Part shown: positions 7,434-16,069 of the stretch, piece by piece
How the letters are laid out: every line of letters starts with the position of its first letter
Numbering within the stretch: the stretch's first letter is position 1
Assembly (NCBI GenBank): GCA_046732855.1
Contig: JBKPNX010000253.1
Location: forward strand, 1-30,300
DNA: 30,300 nt
Direction: 5' to 3'
DNA from: JBKPNX01 sp046732855
Lineage (GTDB): Bacteria; Pseudomonadota; Alphaproteobacteria; Geminicoccales; Geminicoccaceae
Notes under the pieces: model-generated
What the model was told of the DNA's origin: nothing
The model's database searches: none
What the model saw: the letters and a program-made list of their open reading frames with translations, nothing else
Program-made: the position numbers and the translations under genes

Positions 7434-8222
7434 TTACAAAATCGTACTGGTCGCGCCACCGTCGATGAACACGTCCGCGCCGTGGATCTGCTGGGCGACC
7501 GGCGAGGCGAGGAACGCGACCAGACTGGCGATGTCCGCGGGCTGGCTGTAGCGGCGCAGGCCAGCGCGGGCCAGCTCGCGCTGCTCGTAGGCCGCGCGGT
7601 CCATTCCCTCGGCCGCGGCGCGCTGATCGAGCAGTGTCTCCAGCCGGCCGGTGACCGTCATCCCGGGATGCACCGCCTTCACGGCCACGCCGTCCCGCAG
7701 GCCCAGTTCGGCCAGCGCCTTGGTGAAGTTGGTGATCGCGGCGTTGACCGCGCCCCCGATCATGAAATTGGCGCTCGGGGTCTTGGACGCGCCGACGACG
7801 ACGTTGACCACGCTGCCCTGCGCCTCCTTGAGCAGCGGCCAGAGCGCGCGCGACAGGCGGACGTAGGAATAGAACTTCAGCGCGAAGCCATCCTCCCAGA
7901 CCGCGTCGTCGAGTTTGAAGAAGTCGCCGCTTTGGGTCGCGCCGGCATTGTTCACCAGGATGTCGAGCCGGGCGAACGCGTGCTCGAGCGCGCCGACAGC
8001 GGCTGCGCAGCCCTGCGTCGAGCGCAGGTCGGTCGCGCAGATCTCGACCCGCTGCCCGCTCGCGGCCTGGATCGCGCCGGCCGCCTGCTCCTGATCTTGT
8101 GCGGTGCGCGCCACGATCAGCACGTCGCACCCTTCCCGCGCGAGGCGCTCGGCGCAGGCGCGCCCGATGCCCCTGCTGCCGCCGGTGACCAGCGCGACCT
8201 TCCCGTCCAGTCCCAGATCCAT
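7434..8222 (-). CDS. Short-chain dehydrogenase/reductase (SDR) with atypical active site
   Basis: 262 aa. The NAD(P)-binding TGGSRGIG (13-20) and NNAG (91-94) are intact, and the C-terminus DIASLVAFLASP...GADVFIDGG is that of classical SDRs. The catalytic Ser-Tyr-Lys is not visible: the strand that normally ends in NISS reads NVVVGA (140-145), and YxxxK is replaced by F153-M-I-G-G157. It may bind the cofactor without the usual dehydrogenase chemistry, or belong to a variant subgroup. ATG 8222 overlaps the upstream CoA-transferase stop by one base (TGATG), with GGAGG just before it. It is the last gene of a three-gene minus-strand operon whose other members handle acyl-CoA thioesters, so it probably acts on a beta-hydroxyacyl-CoA or a related compound. 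Confidence 0.87.
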   Translation of the reverse strand: MDLGLDGKVALVTGGSRGIGRACAERLAREGCDVLIVARTAQDQEQAAGAIQAASGQRVEICATDLRSTQGCAAAVGALEHAFARLDILVNNAGATQSGDFFKLDDAVWEDGFALKFYSYVRLSRALWPLLKEAQGSVVNVVVGASKTPSANFMIGGAVNAAITNFTKALAELGLRDGVAVKAVHPGMTVTGRLETLLDQRAAAEGMDRAAYEQRELARAGLRRYSQPADIASLVAFLASPVAQQIHGADVFIDGGATSTIL

Positions 8223-9394
8223 CAGCCTCCTCCCCGGTAAACGCCGTTTGCCTTCATCGCCGCGAGCTCGGCCTCGCTGTAGCCGAGGCCGCGCAGGATG
8301 TCCTCGGAATGCTCGCCGAGCTCCGGCAGGCGAAAGTCGATCCGCCCCGGCTCGTCCGCGAATTTGATCGGCAGACCGAGGTGCTCCCAGGCGCGAGCAT
8401 CTTCGACCACCATCGCGCGGTGGCGGACCTGCGAGTCGTCGAGGCCCTCGCGCAGCGTCTTCACCGGCGCGAACGCCACGTCCTTGTCCGCCATCCAGGC
8501 GACCCACTCGGCCTGCGTCCGACTCTTGAAGATCGGTTCGAGAAAATCGCGCACCGGCTGCTGCCCGGGGCCGGGCGGCAGCTCGCACAGCTCGATCAGA
8601 TCCGGCCGGCCGAGCGCTCTCAAAAGATTGCGCGCGAACTTGATCTCGGCGCCGCCGAGCGCGACGAAGCGGCCGTCTTGGGTCTCGTACAGCCGAAACA
8701 TGGCATTGCCGCCCCAGGCACGCTCGTCCTTCGGTCTCGGGTCGCGTCGCTCGGCCATGGGCGGGCCGTAGTTGTTGGGCATCGAGGCGATCAGCGCGTC
8801 CATTATCGCGACGTCGACGTAGTCGCCCCGGCCCGTCCGCTCGCGCCGCAGCAGCGCCATCAGCACGCCCGCGAGCGCGATGTTGGCCGCGAGCATGTCG
8901 CCCGCGGCGAGGCCCGGATTCCATGGCCGGTCGTCCCAGCCAAGATTGACCGAAAGCACGCCCGCCATCGCCTCGACCGCCAGATCGTGCGCCGGCCGGT
9001 GGGCATACGGGCCGCTCTGCCCGTAGGCCGAGATGGAGGCGTAGACGATGCGCGGGTTGCGCGCGGCGATGGCCTCGTAGCCGACGCCGAGGCGGTCGAC
9101 CACGCCGGGGCGGAACGCCTCGATGAACACGTCCGCGGTCGCGGCGAGGTGAAGCAGTGCTTCGACGCCTTCCGACGTCTTCAGGTTCAGCGCGAGGCTG
9201 AGTTTACCGCGATGGGTATTCGCGAAGTACACCGAGACGCCGTCGCGCTTGGCGCCGATCGCGCGATTCGGCTCGCCGTCCGGCAGCGGCTCGACCTTGA
9301 TCACCTCCGCGCCGTGATCCGCCATCACCTGGGTCATCGCCGGCCCGGGCAGGAACAGCGACAGATCGACCACCCTGAGGCCTTCGAGCTTCAT
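8222..9394 (-). CDS. CaiB/BaiF family III CoA-transferase
   Basis: 390 aa, normal length. The start LEGLRVVDLSLFLPGPAMTQ, the segment ADHGAEVIKVEP, RGKLSLALNLKT, and AYGQSGPYAHRPAHDLAVEA are family III signatures. The catalytic aspartate is D166 in AAGDMLAA, at the position expected for formyl-CoA transferase-like enzymes. It would transfer CoA between carboxylic acids such as carnitine-, formate- or succinate-type donors; the acid is not predictable. Its ATG overlaps the enoyl-CoA hydratase stop by 4 bases (ATGA), and its stop overlaps the SDR start, so the three genes are one translation-coupled operon for CoA-activated acid catabolism. Confidence 0.92.
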   Translation of the reverse strand: MKLEGLRVVDLSLFLPGPAMTQVMADHGAEVIKVEPLPDGEPNRAIGAKRDGVSVYFANTHRGKLSLALNLKTSEGVEALLHLAATADVFIEAFRPGVVDRLGVGYEAIAARNPRIVYASISAYGQSGPYAHRPAHDLAVEAMAGVLSVNLGWDDRPWNPGLAAGDMLAANIALAGVLMALLRRERTGRGDYVDVAIMDALIASMPNNYGPPMAERRDPRPKDERAWGGNAMFRLYETQDGRFVALGGAEIKFARNLLRALGRPDLIELCELPPGPGQQPVRDFLEPIFKSRTQAEWVAWMADKDVAFAPVKTLREGLDDSQVRHRAMVVEDARAWEHLGLPIKFADEPGRIDFRLPELGEHSEDILRGLGYSEAELAAMKANGVYRGGG

Positions 9395-10203
9395 GGCGGC
9401 GTTCCCTCCGGAAGCGGCGCGTACCAGTCCGGGTCGCGCTGGTCGCGGAAGCTCGCGAAGCCTTCAGCGGCCTCGGCCGACGCCCGCTTGAGCGCCGCCT
9501 GGACCGAAAGCGCCTCGACCTGCTGATCGGACAGGTCGAGCCCGGCATGCGCGAGGATTAGTCGCTTTGAGGCACAGGTCGCATCCGGTGCGCTCCGGAG
9601 GATCGCGTCGATGATCGGCGCCGCCGCGAGGTCCAGGGCGTCGTCGGCGCATACTACGTGAATGAGACCGATGCGCTGCGCCTCGGCGGCATCGAAGCGC
9701 TCGCCGGTGAGCGCGTAGCGCCGCAGGTTGCGCACGCCCATCGCGGCGCACAGCTGCGGCACGATCGGCGCCGGGATCACGCCCCAGCGCACCTCGGCCA
9801 GCGCAAAGCGCGCCGAGGCGGTCGCGAGCGCGACGTCGCAGCACGCGACCATGCCGACGCCGCCGCCGTAGCAGGCGCCCTGCACCAGGGCGAGCGTAGG
9901 CCGGGGAAAGGCGTTGAGCGCGCGCATGGCGCCCGTGGTGCGCCGCGAGAACGCCACGTTGTCGTCGAGCGCGTAGCCGGCGACCTCGCGCAGCCAGTCA
10001 AGATCGGCGCCCGCCTGGAAGTGCTTGCCGTTCGCCCGCAGCACCAAGAGCCGCACGCGGCGATCGACGGCGAGCGCGCCCACTGCTTCGCTCAGCGCCT
10101 CGATCATCGCGCCGTTATAGGCGTTGTGCACTTCGGGCCGGTTGAGGGTAAGCGTGGCGACCCCGCGCGGGTCGACCGCGATCAGCACCAAGGGCTCCGC
10201 CAT
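9391..10203 (-). CDS. Enoyl-CoA hydratase/isomerase (LiuC/AtuE-like)
   Basis: 270 aa crotonase-fold protein. LTLNRPEVHNAYNGAMIEAL, the first oxyanion-hole segment FQAGADLDWLRE and the second, GACYGGGVGMVACCDVALA, are clear, followed by FALAEVRWGVIPA. The motif set resembles methylglutaconyl-CoA hydratase/AtuE-type members (GADLxW, CCDxA, EVxxGxIPA). It would hydrate an enoyl-CoA in branched-chain or terpenoid-type acid breakdown; the exact substrate is an inference. The ATG at 10203 has GGGAG six bases upstream. It is the first gene of the minus-strand operon and is divergent from the CMD gene across 210 bases that must carry both promoters. Confidence 0.9.
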   Translation of the reverse strand: MAEPLVLIAVDPRGVATLTLNRPEVHNAYNGAMIEALSEAVGALAVDRRVRLLVLRANGKHFQAGADLDWLREVAGYALDDNVAFSRRTTGAMRALNAFPRPTLALVQGACYGGGVGMVACCDVALATASARFALAEVRWGVIPAPIVPQLCAAMGVRNLRRYALTGERFDAAEAQRIGLIHVVCADDALDLAAAPIIDAILRSAPDATCASKRLILAHAGLDLSDQQVEALSVQAALKRASAEAAEGFASFRDQRDPDWYAPLPEGTPP

Positions 10204-10413
10204 GGCGATCTCCCAGCCGGCGATCGGCGATCAGCCGCCGCCGCATCGCTGTTCTGACGACCATTGCCGGATGCGTCCAGCCAGCGCACGCAGGAACGCT
10301 TTCGCTCAAGTGGCGCGAACCGGCCGACAGGCGGCACCTTGAGTAGAGGACCGGTCGACCTCCCCTCGCGCCGGTGCTAGAGCAGGGCAGGGGATCAAGG
10401 CGGGAGCGGGTGG

Positions 10414-10929
10414 ATGCCAACGGTGCGAATGATCGAGTACGACGCAGCCTCGCCGGAGGTGCGGGCCGTCTACGACGAGATCATGGCGGTCAAGGGAATC
10501 GATTTCGTCCCGAATTTCTGGAAGACGCTGGCCTCGCATCCCCCGCTGCTGGCCGAGGTATGGCGCAGCCTCGATCGGGCGATGCAGCCCGGCCGGCTGG
10601 ACAGCCTGACCAAGGAGATGATCGCGCTCGCGGTCAGCGCGACCAATGGCTGCACCTATTGCATCCGCTCCCACACTGCCGCCGCGCGCAAGCTCGGCAT
10701 GGACGAGGCGATGCTGGGCGAGCTGATGGCGGTCGTCGGCACGTTCAATCAGACCAACCGCCTTGCCGACGGCTATCAGGTTGAGGTCGACGACCAGCTG
10801 ATGGCGGCGTCGAGCGGCCAGGCGGCCGCGCCGCTGGCCAGCGTGAGCGCCTTGCGCAAGAGCCGCGCGGCCAATCGCAAGGCGCAACGTTCGCCCCGCG
10901 CCCGCGTGCAGGCCGGCCGCCGCCGCTAG
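10414..10929 (+). CDS. Carboxymuconolactone decarboxylase/AhpD-like family protein
   Basis: 171 aa. The CMD/AhpD helix bundle has the redox motif C80-T-Y-C83 followed by IRSHT (H87), with the preceding LTKEMIALAVSATNGC segment typical of the family. CxxC...H members reduce peroxides or act as disulfide reductases, whereas true carboxymuconolactone decarboxylases usually lack CxxC, so an AhpD-like role is more likely. The C-terminal 40 residues are Ala/Arg/Lys-rich and probably disordered. A GGGAG-like site precedes the ATG. The gene stands alone between two minus-strand genes; 10930-11085 holds nothing recognisable. Confidence 0.85.
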   Translation: MPTVRMIEYDAASPEVRAVYDEIMAVKGIDFVPNFWKTLASHPPLLAEVWRSLDRAMQPGRLDSLTKEMIALAVSATNGCTYCIRSHTAAARKLGMDEAMLGELMAVVGTFNQTNRLADGYQVEVDDQLMAASSGQAAAPLASVSALRKSRAANRKAQRSPRARVQAGRRR

Positions 10930-11085
10930 CTGGCTGGCCGCTCCTCGGTACGCACGCCGTTCACCGACGCCGGGACGCGCCGCCGACCTATCGGCTCGCG
11001 ACGCGCCATTCGCCTTCGACGATCAAGCGCGGCCGATGCCTCGATCAAACGTGCCAGGCGGACGGGTCCGGCAGCCGCTCGGCTT

Positions 11086-13428
11086 TCACTCCGCCGCGAC
11101 CGGCCGGCGATGCTGCTCGATCGTCTGCCACACTCGCTGCGGCGTCGCCGGCATGTCGATATGGCGCACGCCGAGGTCGGCCAGCGCGTCGATGATCGCG
11201 TTGATCACCGCGGCCGGCGACGCGACCGAGCCGGCTTCGCCGCAGCCCTTCACGCCGAGCGGGTTGTTCTTGCACGGCACCTCGACGGTCGAGACCTGGA
11301 ACGACGGCATGTCCGCCGCGTGCGGCATGGCGTAGTCCATGAACGATCCGGTCAGGAGCTGGCCGCCGTCGTCATATACCGCGTGCTCCATCAGCGCTTG
11401 GCCGAGCCCCTGGACCACGCCGCCGTGCACCTGCCCGGCGACCAGCATCGGATTGATCACGACGCCGAAATCGTCGACCGCGACGTAATTGACGATACGC
11501 GTGGTGCCCGTATCCGGGTCGACCTCGACCTCGGCGACGTGGCAACCGTTCGGGAAGGTCCAGGCGTCGATCTTCGCCATTGCCTCGGCATCGAGGCCCT
11601 GCGGCATGGCGTGGAAATCCGGCGCCTTGCCGCGGACCTTGACGGCAAGCTCGAGGATGCCGATCGCGCGGTCCGTGCCCTTGACCCGGAACGTGCCATC
11701 GGACCGCTGAAAGTCGACGTCGGCGACCGCGGCCTCGAACTCCTGGCCGGCAAACATTTTGCCCCGCTCGATCACAATGTCCGAAGCGTCGCGGATCGCC
11801 ATGCCCTCCGCCGTCACCGAGCGCGAGCCACCGGTGCCGCCGCCCCACTTAAGTCTGGCGGTGTCGCCCTGGACGATGCGGATCTTCTCGAACGGTATGC
11901 CGAGACGGTCGTTGACCAGCTGGGCGTAGGCGGTCTCGTGCCCTTGGCCGTTCGATTGGGTGCCGACCGCAACGCTGACCGTGCCGTCCTCCTCGAAACT
12001 GATCTTGGCTGCCTCCTGCGGATCGCCCATGGTTGATTCGATGTAGTACGACATGCCGATGCCGCGGCGCAGACCGCGCGCTCCGGCGTCCGATTTCCGC
12101 CGGGCAAAGCCGCTCCAGTCAGCTTCCTTCAGCGCGGAGTCCATGACCCGGGCAAAGTCGCCGGAATCGTAGACCTCGCCGGCCGCGGTCTTGAACGGCA
12201 TGGCGGACGACGGGATGAAGTTCTTGCGCCGGAACGCGGCCCGGTCCTCGCCGACCTCGCGCGCGGCGGCATCCATCAGCCGTTCCATCAGGTAAATCGA
12301 TTCGGGCCGGCCCGCGCCGCGATAGGCGTCGACGGGTGTGGTGTTGGTCAGCACCCCCTTGACCCGGTAGACCAGGTGCTTCACGTCGTACACGCCGGGC
12401 AAAACCTTGAGCGCTGCGTTGGTCGGGATGAACGGCCCGAACAGCGAGCTGTAGGCGCCGAGGTTGGCCGTGGTCTCGACCTTCATGCCGAGAATCCTGT
12501 GATCGGCGTCGAGCGCGAGCTCGGCCTCGGTCACATGGTCCCGGCCCATCACATCCGCGAGAAACGTCTCGGCGCGCTCGCCGGTCCACTTCACCGGCTG
12601 GCCGAGCAGGCGCGACGCCCACGCCGCCATCGCGTACTCGGGGTAGAAGAACGCCTTCATGCCGAACCCGCCGCCGACGTCCGGCGTGAGGATGCGCACC
12701 TTGGATCCGTCGATCTTGAGCGCCCCGGCCAGGATGTCGGTGAACAGCCAGCCGCCCTGCGTGCAGGTGTGGAGCGTGATCGTCCCCGCGGCGGCATCGT
12801 AGTCGGCGATCGCCGCGCGCGGCTCGATCGCGTTCGCGACCAGCCGGTTGTTGACCACGCGCAGCCTGGTGATGTGAGCCGCCCGAGCGAAAGCGGCATC
12901 GACGGCGGCGCGATTTCCATATTCCCAGTCGAATGACAGATTGCCCGGCACGTCGTCGTGCACCAGCGGCTGGCCGGGTTCGGCTGCGGTCTCGGTCTCG
13001 GCCACCACGGGCAGCGCTTCGTAATCGACGGCGACCAGCTCGGCCGCGTCCTTCGCTTGGCTCGGCGTTTCGGCGACGACGAACGCGATGTTGTCGCCGA
13101 CATGACGCACCCGATCGATGCACAGCACCGGACGCAGCCGGTTCTTGCCCTTCGAGCCGTCACGATTTTCCATAGGAATCCCACACGGCAGCGCGTTGCC
13201 GCCGGTCGCCGCGTAGTCCGGGCCGGTGACCACCGCCAGCACGCCAGGCGCGGCCTTCGCCGCCTCCACCTCGATCGACTTGATCCGGGCATGGGCCTGG
13301 GGCGATCGCACCACGGCGATGTATGCCTGCCCATCGAGATCGATATCGTCGGTATAGCGTCCGGCGCCCGTGATGAATCGCTGGTCCTCAACCCGGCGTA
13401 CCGGTTGCCCGACCCCGAACTTCGCCAT
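11086..13428 (-). CDS. Molybdopterin-binding large subunit, xanthine dehydrogenase/CoxL family (form II type)
   Basis: 780 aa from ATG 13428 (MAKFGVGQPVRRVEDQRFITG), preceded by a GGGGAG site; the open frame reaches 13494 but that part is not family-like. The active-site loop is AYRGAGR (368-374), the form II CoxL/BMS signature; form I CO dehydrogenase would have AYxCSFR. Other molybdopterin-contact segments include GGGFGMKAFFYPE and TGGSRSVTAEG, and the catalytic-base Glu is E731 in KGCGEAG. The enzyme class oxidises aldehydes, N-heterocycles or related substrates with an iron-sulfur and a FAD subunit. Neither partner (coxS, coxM) is next to it, so it is an orphan large subunit here. The CoxD-like ATPase at 2461 may be a dispersed maturation partner. 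Cytoplasmic; no signal peptide. Confidence 0.93.
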   Translation of the reverse strand: MAKFGVGQPVRRVEDQRFITGAGRYTDDIDLDGQAYIAVVRSPQAHARIKSIEVEAAKAAPGVLAVVTGPDYAATGGNALPCGIPMENRDGSKGKNRLRPVLCIDRVRHVGDNIAFVVAETPSQAKDAAELVAVDYEALPVVAETETAAEPGQPLVHDDVPGNLSFDWEYGNRAAVDAAFARAAHITRLRVVNNRLVANAIEPRAAIADYDAAAGTITLHTCTQGGWLFTDILAGALKIDGSKVRILTPDVGGGFGMKAFFYPEYAMAAWASRLLGQPVKWTGERAETFLADVMGRDHVTEAELALDADHRILGMKVETTANLGAYSSLFGPFIPTNAALKVLPGVYDVKHLVYRVKGVLTNTTPVDAYRGAGRPESIYLMERLMDAAAREVGEDRAAFRRKNFIPSSAMPFKTAAGEVYDSGDFARVMDSALKEADWSGFARRKSDAGARGLRRGIGMSYYIESTMGDPQEAAKISFEEDGTVSVAVGTQSNGQGHETAYAQLVNDRLGIPFEKIRIVQGDTARLKWGGGTGGSRSVTAEGMAIRDASDIVIERGKMFAGQEFEAAVADVDFQRSDGTFRVKGTDRAIGILELAVKVRGKAPDFHAMPQGLDAEAMAKIDAWTFPNGCHVAEVEVDPDTGTTRIVNYVAVDDFGVVINPMLVAGQVHGGVVQGLGQALMEHAVYDDGGQLLTGSFMDYAMPHAADMPSFQVSTVEVPCKNNPLGVKGCGEAGSVASPAAVINAIIDALADLGVRHIDMPATPQRVWQTIEQHRRPVAAE

Positions 13429-13660
13429 AAGAAGGCTCCCCCCGCTGATGGATTGCTCTGGCGTTAACATATATGATGGCGGAGCGTACGCCACTGACTC
13501 GGAGCGCCCGCTACCCGACAGACGGCTTTGTCGGGGTTCGGCTTCGGTTCACACGGCCAGGACTACCGGTCGTGCGCAGGCGTTAACCACGAAAGCCCCG
13601 GTGCAGACCGGGAGCGTCGACGATACGGGACGATCACGGCTCAAGGGCGCGGCACGCAGT

Positions 13661-15847
13661 ATGAGCTCATCCCGCTCCGAGTTCCTGAAGGGCCTCAGTG
13701 CGCGCCTACAAAGCGACATCGCTCTGCACGAGGCCGAGCGCGAGGAGGAGGCGCTCGGGACCCGGCTCGAGCGAAGTGACGAGCCGCGGGTGGAGTTCAT
13801 CGAGGAGTCCCGAGGCGGCCCTGTCGAGGAGCCCCGAGCCGAGCCTGTCGAGGAGCCCCGAGCCGAGCCTGTCGAGCAGCCCCGAGCCGGGCCTGTCGAG
13901 GAGCCCCGGGTCGAGCCTCTTGAGGAGTCCCTAGTCGAGCAGGAGAAGCGCTCGCGCGAACAGATAGCGGCCGATCGGCTCGGCACTCCGGTGTTGCGTG
14001 CTGCCCCGCTCGAACCACAGGACGATGCCGGCCCAGAGACTGTGGCGTTGGTGCAGCCGCACCAGCCGCGCGGCGGGGTGGCGCCGGTCAGCTCGTCGCC
14101 TCACGTCGAAGACGACCTGGTTCAGTATCCTTCGGCGTCGTGGGCCGAAGCCGGTATGCCGCTGCGGTTGCGTGATGCGATAGCTTCAGTCCGTCGCATC
14201 TCGCATGAGCTGTATCAGGATGCGCCGCGCGGGCATGGTGCCATGCCTGCGCCGCCGCTCGCGGATCCTGCGGACGAGGAGGAGTTTGTCTCGGAGCGGG
14301 AGGCACCTCGCAGGCATGGTGCCATGCCTGCGCCGCCGCTCGTGGATCCTGCGGACGAGGAGGAGTTTGTCTCGGAGCGGGAGGCACCTCGCGGGCATGA
14401 TGCCATGCCTGCGCCGCCGCTCGCGGATCCTGCGGACGAGGAGGAGTTTGTCTCGGAGCGGGAGGCGCCGCGCGGGCATGATGCCATGCCTGCGCCCCTG
14501 CTAGCCGATCCTGCGGACGAGGAGGAGTTTGTCTCGGAGCGGGAGGCGCCGCGCGGGCATGATGCCATGCCTGCGCCCCTGCTCGCCGATCCTGCGGACG
14601 AGGAGGAGTTTGTCTCGGAGCGGGAGCCGGCATCGGCTCCGCCGTGGGATGACGCTCCGGCAGATCTCGACGACCGCCCCGCGGGCGGGCTATCGCGGAG
14701 ACCAGCGGATCAGATTGTCAGCCCCACCAATGAGATAGCGGTCGATTATGCCGCGGCAGGCGATGATTCGGCGTCAGTCGCCCATCAGCTCCGCGAGTTC
14801 CAGACAGCCTTTCAGCGCGAGCAGATCGAACTCGAGGATGGCTCGGCATCCGAGGAGCCGCCGCCGACGAACGAGCTTGTGCTCGAAAGTGATCAGCGGG
14901 TGCTCGACGATGGTGCCGCGCATCAGGAGCCGCGGGCGCCCGGCGACGCGACCCACGCGCGGATGCGCTCGGATGATGAGGAAGACGAGGAGCCGGCCTC
15001 CGGCCGTGGGCAGGAATTGCACGATCGCCTGCCGGCACGACCAAAGACGTCGGGCGGTTACGGTGTCCATTTCACGGCTCTGGCGGCGGCAATCGTGTTC
15101 GTGGCGCTGGCCGGCTTCGGCTTCGGCATGCTGTCCGACAGCGCGGGGCCTGGAGGCTCGACGGGCATGCGGGACACGGCGACGGCGGGCCCGGCACTCC
15201 CGCCCGGACTGAGCCCCCCGCCGGCGGAAAGTCAGACGCCGGTAACGCTTGAGGAGCTGGCCACTGTTCGGGTGGCCTCGCCACCGGGGAATGCTCTCGC
15301 GGAGCCGGCGTCCGTCGCGCCGACCACCACGCCCGCCACGACGCTGCCCTTGCCGCCCCCACGTAAGCCCGAGTTGCCGCAGGCCGCAACGGATCAGACC
15401 CCGAGCGACGGCCAGCTGGCCGGCGCGGTCGATGCCGCCGCCCTGGCCGAGCAGCCGGTGGACCAAGCGGGCAGCGCTCCGTCCGAGGCCACGGGCGTCG
15501 GCGGTCCTTTCGAGCCGCTCTTTGCCAAGCTGCCGGCGTCGCAGACGGCCGCTGATCAGGTGCTCGTGCACTACGCTGCGGACTCTGCGGGCGGCCCGGC
15601 GACCGCGATGCACCTCGTCCGGGAGCTCAAGGCAGCGGGTTTTTCGGCCGAGGCGCGGGCGGTGCAGTTCTCGATCCGCTCCAACAGCGTCCGTTACTTC
15701 TTTCCCGGCGATCGCGACCAGGCGGAAGCATTGCGCGCCAGCCTCGAGGGTCAGCTGCCGGGCGGCGCGGAGCTGTCGATCATGGATTTCTCGTCCTTCG
15801 AGCCGAAACCTCAGGCCGGGCATCTCGAAGTCTGGCTGCGCTCCTGA
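13661..15847 (+). CDS. Repeat-rich single-TM protein with LytR_C-like C-terminal domain
   Basis: 728 aa from ATG 13661 (MSSSRSEFLKGLSARL); the frame is open from 13370 but that part overlaps the CoxL-like start. In order: an acidic, charged N-terminus; six to seven 8-residue EEPRAEPV-type repeats; five 27-residue repeats (APRGHDAMPAPPLADPADEEE and variants); a further acidic linker; one transmembrane helix (FTALAAAIVFVALAGFGFGM, near residue 475); a Pro/Ala-rich segment; and a C-terminal alpha/beta domain with QVLVHYAADSAGG, LVRELKAAGFSAEAR and SVRYFFPGDRDQAEAL. That last domain resembles LytR_C/SPOR-like envelope domains. The likely topology is a long acidic cytoplasmic N-tail and a periplasmic C-domain. 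The function is unknown; an envelope or division-related scaffold is plausible. The rhomboid gene follows after 222 bases without a clear gene. Start choice is uncertain because no strong ribosome site is seen. Confidence 0.75.
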   Translation: MSSSRSEFLKGLSARLQSDIALHEAEREEEALGTRLERSDEPRVEFIEESRGGPVEEPRAEPVEEPRAEPVEQPRAGPVEEPRVEPLEESLVEQEKRSREQIAADRLGTPVLRAAPLEPQDDAGPETVALVQPHQPRGGVAPVSSSPHVEDDLVQYPSASWAEAGMPLRLRDAIASVRRISHELYQDAPRGHGAMPAPPLADPADEEEFVSEREAPRRHGAMPAPPLVDPADEEEFVSEREAPRGHDAMPAPPLADPADEEEFVSEREAPRGHDAMPAPLLADPADEEEFVSEREAPRGHDAMPAPLLADPADEEEFVSEREPASAPPWDDAPADLDDRPAGGLSRRPADQIVSPTNEIAVDYAAAGDDSASVAHQLREFQTAFQREQIELEDGSASEEPPPTNELVLESDQRVLDDGAAHQEPRAPGDATHARMRSDDEEDEEPASGRGQELHDRLPARPKTSGGYGVHFTALAAAIVFVALAGFGFGMLSDSAGPGGSTGMRDTATAGPALPPGLSPPPAESQTPVTLEELATVRVASPPGNALAEPASVAPTTTPATTLPLPPPRKPELPQAATDQTPSDGQLAGAVDAAALAEQPVDQAGSAPSEATGVGGPFEPLFAKLPASQTAADQVLVHYAADSAGGPATAMHLVRELKAAGFSAEARAVQFSIRSNSVRYFFPGDRDQAEALRASLEGQLPGGAELSIMDFSSFEPKPQAGHLEVWLRS
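13778..13945 (+). repeat. 24-bp coding tandem repeat
   Basis: Seven consecutive 24-bp units encode DEPRVEFI, EESRGGPV, EEPRAEPV, EEPRAEPV, EQPRAGPV, EEPRVEPL and EESLVEQE. The central four are nearly identical. Unit length is a multiple of three, so copy changes keep the frame. The repeat makes an acidic, extended, Pro-rich stretch. Confidence 0.9.
14222..14626 (+). repeat. 81-bp coding tandem repeat, five units
   Basis: Five back-to-back 81-bp units (starting 14222, 14303, 14384, 14465, 14546) each encode 27 residues with the pattern APRGHDAMPAPPLADPADEE followed by EFVSERE. Only a few bases differ between units, which points to recent expansion or homogenisation. Units are joined without spacers, so this is not a CRISPR array. 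Confidence 0.95.
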
Positions 15848-16069
15848 CGTTCTTCCCGAGCGCACACCGCCGTCAGCGCAGAGCAGCCGTCCGGCCACGA
15901 CAGAGGAGCGGAACGACGCGTCGTGCCGTCACGCGTGCGCCCGCGGTCCGGCTAGAGGCCTACGCCCGGTACCGCGGCGGGGGCTGGGTGTGCGGCCCTG
16001 GCAATCGGGCGCGCAGTATGCACTTTACAAGGTCACCGTTGTCCCGGGCCCGGGCGCACGAGCGTAGGC

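Noticed and set aside
6110..7459. 449-residue open frame on the minus strand opposite the CoA-transferase-family gene
   Set aside because: Low-complexity Arg/Ala/His-rich product without domains; it mirrors a well-supported gene in high-GC DNA.
8309..9526. 405-residue plus-strand open frame across the CaiB gene
   Set aside because: Opposite-strand shadow of a gene with full family motifs and a catalytic Asp.
11110..12036. 308-residue plus-strand open frame opposite the CoxL-like gene
   Set aside because: Composition-driven shadow; no recognisable domain.
14222..14626. CRISPR-like regular repeats
   Set aside because: Units are contiguous, 81 bp (a multiple of three), without spacers, and in frame in a coding sequence; there are no cas genes.
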